NCBI GenBank assembly: GCA_025766275.1
Contig: JAFKAC010000038.1
Location: 528,077-592,076, forward strand
Source of the DNA: Lactarius indigo
Taxonomy: Eukaryota; Basidiomycota; Agaricomycetes; Russulales; Russulaceae
Reading direction: 5' to 3'
DNA length: 64,000 bases
Shown here: positions 60,548-64,000 of the stretch, one piece after another
Position numbering within the stretch: the stretch's first letter is position 1
Layout of the letters: the number at the start of each line of letters is the position of its first letter
The notes under the pieces: model-generated
The model's database searches: none
What the model was told of the DNA's origin: nothing
Seen by the model: the letters and a program-made list of their open reading frames with translations, nothing else
Position numbers and translations under genes: made by a program

Positions 60548-61852
60548 ATGGCCCCCTCTTCGGAAAAGTCTCCTCTTCTCAAGTCTCCCGTCCCAGAAAA
60601 GCTTCCCTTTCCTCTGGGACTCGTCTCTCCTGAAGTTCGTCCATACTTGGAACTCATCCGCTTTCACAAGGTACGTGATGACGTTGTATGGGGAGGTCTT
60701 GTGAAGGTGCTTACACATAATGCAGCCTACTGGTACCATCCTCATGTTCTGGCCCTTTGGTAAGCTCGTGTTTACCTATCTTCGAAGCATCTAACTTACC
60801 GCTGAAATCAGCATGGGGCTTGACGATGGCCGCGTACAAGACGAGCTTGGACTTAACAACATTCTGGACTGAGATGTTCAAGTTCTTAATTGCCGCACTC
60901 CTCGTCCGTGGCTCTGCCTGCACCATTAACGACATTTTCGACCGTAACTTCGACGCTGGAGTTGGTACGTTCAGAATGATTCCGATATTGAGGCTCCGAT
61001 CTGACGTAGCCCCAGAGCGCACCAAAGGACGCCCCCTTGCCAGTGGCCGCGTGTCGGTCTTTGCCGCCGTTGTCTATTTGATCCTCCAATACCTTGCCGG
61101 CGTTCTTTTGTACATGCCTTACAAGGGTGTCGCATTCTGGGCGGCGATTGCTCAGCTTCTCCCTCTGTATGTTTTTTTTTGTCCGAACTCTCCGTGAACA
61201 GGAACTGACAGAATGGTGGCCAACGCAGCTTCATTGTCTACCCACTCATGAAGCGTATCACCTACTGGCCGCAGGCGTGGCTCGGAATTGCCATGAACTT
61301 CGGCCTTGTTATCTCCTGGGTTGCCATCACCAATGAGGTCGATGTCCAGCTACTCACCCTTCTGATGGTTGGCTCTTGGGGTTGGACCATGCATTACGGT
61401 CTGTTCGCACCTCGCTGATCACCGTGCGAAACTGACTTGATATTAGACACCATTTACGCCTGCCAGGACCGCAAAGATGACGTCAAGGTTGGCGTCAAGT
61501 CAACGGCCGTGATGCTCGGTGATTTCGTTCGCCCATTCACTTCAGCTGTGCTGTGCTCTTCGTCTCCACTCTTGCCTACGCGGTATTCTCAACGACCAGA
61601 CCCCGTATTTCTTCTATGTCACCATCGGTGGTACCTCGCTTCACCTTATCTGGCAATATGTCACAGTCGACCTCGACTCGCCCGATAGCTGTGGCTGAGT
61701 ATCATTTTTTGTTATTGCATCACGGATATACTGACTCGACTCGTGCAGTGAACTTCATTCGCAACGGCCATATGGGATGGGTTACCTGGGCTGGTCTCAT
61801 GCTCGACTATCTTGTCAAGATCGACAAGCTTCCTTTCACTCTTCCTTTCTGA
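60548..61852 (+). CDS. UbiA-family aromatic prenyltransferase (COQ2-like)
   Basis: Integral membrane enzyme that joins a polyprenyl chain to an aromatic acid such as 4-hydroxybenzoate. The ATG at 60548 opens MAPSSEKSPLLKSPVPEKLP, with no obvious mitochondrial presequence (acidic and basic residues mixed, rich in proline). Family blocks are YLELIRFHK|PTG, LMFWPF, the first aspartate motif SACTINDIFDRNFDAGV joined to ERTKGRPLASG, FIVYPLMKRITYWPQAWLGI, NFGLVISWVAI, WTMHYDTIYACQDRKDD with the second aspartate motif, VGVKSTAVMLGD, TPYFFYVTIGGTSLHLIWQY and FIRNGHMGWVTWAGLMLDYL. The stop is at 61850-61852. Between 61545 and 61590 the frame shifts twice (GTGCTGTGCTC and ACGCGGTATT each look one base short), so the conserved helix ALFVSTLAYA|GILNDQ is split. 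It could be the Coq2 of ubiquinone synthesis or a secondary-metabolism paralogue. Confidence 0.88.
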
Positions 61853-62632
61853 TCAAAAACCGCTCCTTCGCACCTAATTTTGCACGGACTTAGTTATGAC
61901 CATCCAAGTTCGAGTTTTGGTCACTGGGGGTTGGAACATTAGCATCCAGCTTCTGGCTTTATTTAACCTGGAAGGGCTCTGTACTGTGTAAATACGCATC
62001 GTCCTCATTGCCATCTGTTAGACAACATTCTCTCGACCTCTCTAGTGTAGTTGCTCATCCACTAAATATCATTCGCTTGTTCGGGATACTGGTAGTGCCT
62101 CAGATATAATATGTGGTAGCTTCGGTTTCGGTACGGCCAGTCCAGTCATATGATGTTTTTCTATTTGGTTTATCGATTTGTTTCCGCGCCCATGTGTCTG
62201 ACCGGTTTACTGATTCAAGCTTGAGAAATTCGGGTATTTTTTATAATAGTGAAAATGACGCAGTAAGTGCGTCAAGCCTCGGTGTGTTACAAAGTCCCCG
62301 AGTCTCGTGTTAAAGCTGTACGAACAATTAAAAGGCCAGCGTTCGAGCTCCTGTTTTCGCGTGTGCTCGAGTAAGGTCACCGTTTGCCCGTGTTCTACCC
62401 TAGTGCAAGTCTCGTGATCGCACCAACACGGGCATTCGGCCGATTAGAGGATAGTTCGATAGTGTTTTTATGTGGGAGTACGAAATCGATGGGCGGCAGT
62501 GGTGGCGCCTAGTGGGACCTAATTTCAATCAAATTCCCATGTTGGGTTGGGGTTACATAATTTATTCTTTGCAGCCGCTCGAGCGCTTAGCGCAACTTGC
62601 TGCAGCTCTCTATCACCACCACTTGATGCCCC
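61853..62632. other. Intergenic region between UbiA and CAP10-like genes
   Basis: About 780 bases between two plus-strand genes. No gene or repeat is visible. Confidence 0.45.
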
Positions 62633-64000
62633 ATGTCGCAGCTCGACGCCGTCGAATCCCTATGGAATCCGCGTAAATCGTACCTTTTTCTCGCTGCCCT
62701 CGCCTTCGTTTTTTTGCAGGCTGGCCTTCTCGCTGGGCACTGGTCGACGGAGAACTATCTCCCCACGGATCCCGCGACGAGTTCGCAGCTCGCTCGTTCT
62801 GGTTCTACACGACTCGCGGGCAATGTTGCCGAACATCCGATACCACGCCTCATGGCGGATGCAGAGCATCGCTTCCGTGCATTGCTGTCGCGCCAGAGCC
62901 ATTCTTTACGCGGTGCCGTCGCAGAATACAAGCGACGATATGGCCGTAATCCGCCCAAGGGTTTTGACGCGTGGTGGCGGTTCGTGCAGCAGAATAAGGT
63001 AAAATGGTCGACGAGTACGATGGCCTCGTCAGCGATCTCAAGCCCTTCTGGGAGATGACAGGCGCTGAATTCAGGCTGAAGGCGTTTCAAGTACGTACTA
63101 CGTGTCGCTATGATTTTCATCAGCTGGCTCACGCGTTTTTCCGGCGCTAGGCGGCCCAGGACCTTCCTTCCGTCGACTTGGTACGAATACGAGGCGGCGA
63201 CGCGGAAGCCGTCAATATCAAGTCACGCACAGACAAGGACGACGTGAGCATGCGCGCGCGTAGTTTTCTGAAAATGATAAACAAGTTTCAACACACGGTG
63301 CGTCTCTCTTTTCACTCAAGAGGGTTTTCTAACAACTTCTCCTCCGTTCAGCTTCCCGACATGGATTTTGCTATCAATGCTCGAGCGGAAGGCCGCGTGC
63401 TTGTACCTTGGGAGTATCGCAACTATCCCAATATCACCAGTCAGTCGCCTCTCGGTATGTCCTCAGGTGCTTTTTTTTTCTCTCTGTAGTTGTCTGACCT
63501 ACGAGTCCCAGGGGGCATGTTAGGTCATATTTCCACTCCCGACTGGAGGGGAGAAGGTAGCGTGTGGGAGGCTTATCGTCGCGTCTGCCCTCCAGACTCT
63601 GCGGCCCGACGGATCATGAGCTCAAAACGGGCGACTGGCTCCAATGGCACCAGCAATTACTTTCGCCCTGCCGAGTCGTTCCCTGGTCCCGATTTTACTT
63701 TCACCAGGGACACCGCCAGAAAATTATCGTTCTGTGACAACCCTTCCGCCCATGTGATGCAAGGTCTTTTCTTTTCTGATTGGCGCACCGTTCCTACCCT
63801 GTATCCAATTCTCTCACCCGCTAAGGGCTTGGGTTTCGGCGACATCAAAATCCCCAGCCACTATTACTATGGCACAACGCGACGCTATACCTATGCATGG
63901 GACGACGTTAACCTGGAGCTCAAGCGATTAGATAGTATGGAAACCCCATGGGAGAAGAAGGACGACAAGATTTTCTTCCGCGGTGCCAACACTGGCGGTG
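62633..64000 (+). CDS. CAP10-like glycosyltransferase (cut by window edge)
   Basis: Type II membrane glycosyltransferase of the CAP10/KDELC/POGLUT family (xylosyl- or glucosyltransferase of capsule, cell wall or glycoprotein glycans) acting in the Golgi or ER. The ATG at 62633 gives MSQLDAVESLWNPRKSYLFL followed by a signal-anchor (LAALAFVFLQAGLLAGH) and a stem region. The catalytic part reads KRRYGRNPPKGFDAWWRFVQ, YDGLVSDLKPFWEMTGAEFR, LPDMDFAINARAEGRVLVPW, CDNPSAHVMQGLFFSDWRTV, PTLYPILSPAKGLGFGDIKI, PSHYYYG and DDKIFFRGANTGG, where the window ends before the C-terminal donor-binding half. Near 63000 the frame breaks: GTAAAATGGTCGAC should read K-[L/M]-V-D, and one base appears missing after AAAA. 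Otherwise the exons rejoin cleanly. Confidence 0.9.

Overview
The window is nuclear DNA of a filamentous basidiomycete, most likely an Agaricomycete. Genes sit on both strands and are cut by many introns of about 50-60 bases with GT(A/G)-AG ends. The gene set is fungal: a PDR-type ABC transporter, UVE1, a CAP10-type glycosyltransferase, an F-box/LRR family, an NRPS-like reductase and GtaA-type glutaminases. The species cannot be fixed from the sequence. No transposon, rRNA, tRNA or CRISPR array could be supported.

Left part (1-20.3 kb) is mostly housekeeping: an ABC transporter N-terminus (minus, runs off the left edge), PIF1 helicase (plus), UV-damage endonuclease UVE1 and elongation factor SPT5 (minus, almost touching), an F-box/LRR protein (plus), the MICOS subunit MIC10 (minus, small and easily missed), phosphoinositide phospholipase C (plus) and a conserved proline-rich coiled-coil protein (minus).

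Middle part (20.3-41 kb) is accessory. A 2.9-kb gene-free stretch leads into three direct tandem copies of a secreted, single-pass membrane-anchored glutaminase A-like protein (24.6-28.1, 28.8-32.4 and 33.9-37.4 kb). Each carries its own copy of a shared upstream region, and the block also contains two diverged copies of an anonymous segment. All three proteins end in a coiled coil and a PPGY motif. To their right, at 38.2-39.15 kb on the minus strand, lies a decayed fragment of the autophagy kinase ATG1, followed by about 1.9 kb of apparently empty DNA.

Right part (41-64 kb) returns to ordinary genes: an AMSH-type JAMM deubiquitinase (minus), carnosine N-methyltransferase (plus), a myo-inositol-type sugar transporter (minus), a broken F-box/LRR pseudogene (plus), splicing factor ISY1 whose first exon is only the ATG (plus), an NRPS-like adenylate-forming reductase (minus), a UbiA-type aromatic prenyltransferase (plus) and a CAP10-like glycosyltransferase running off the right edge (plus). 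Several genes, mainly in 55-63 kb, carry one- or two-base reading-frame breaks. These are either local decay or assembly errors. The reductase and the UbiA enzyme, both typical of aromatic metabolism, may form a small pathway. This is inference only.
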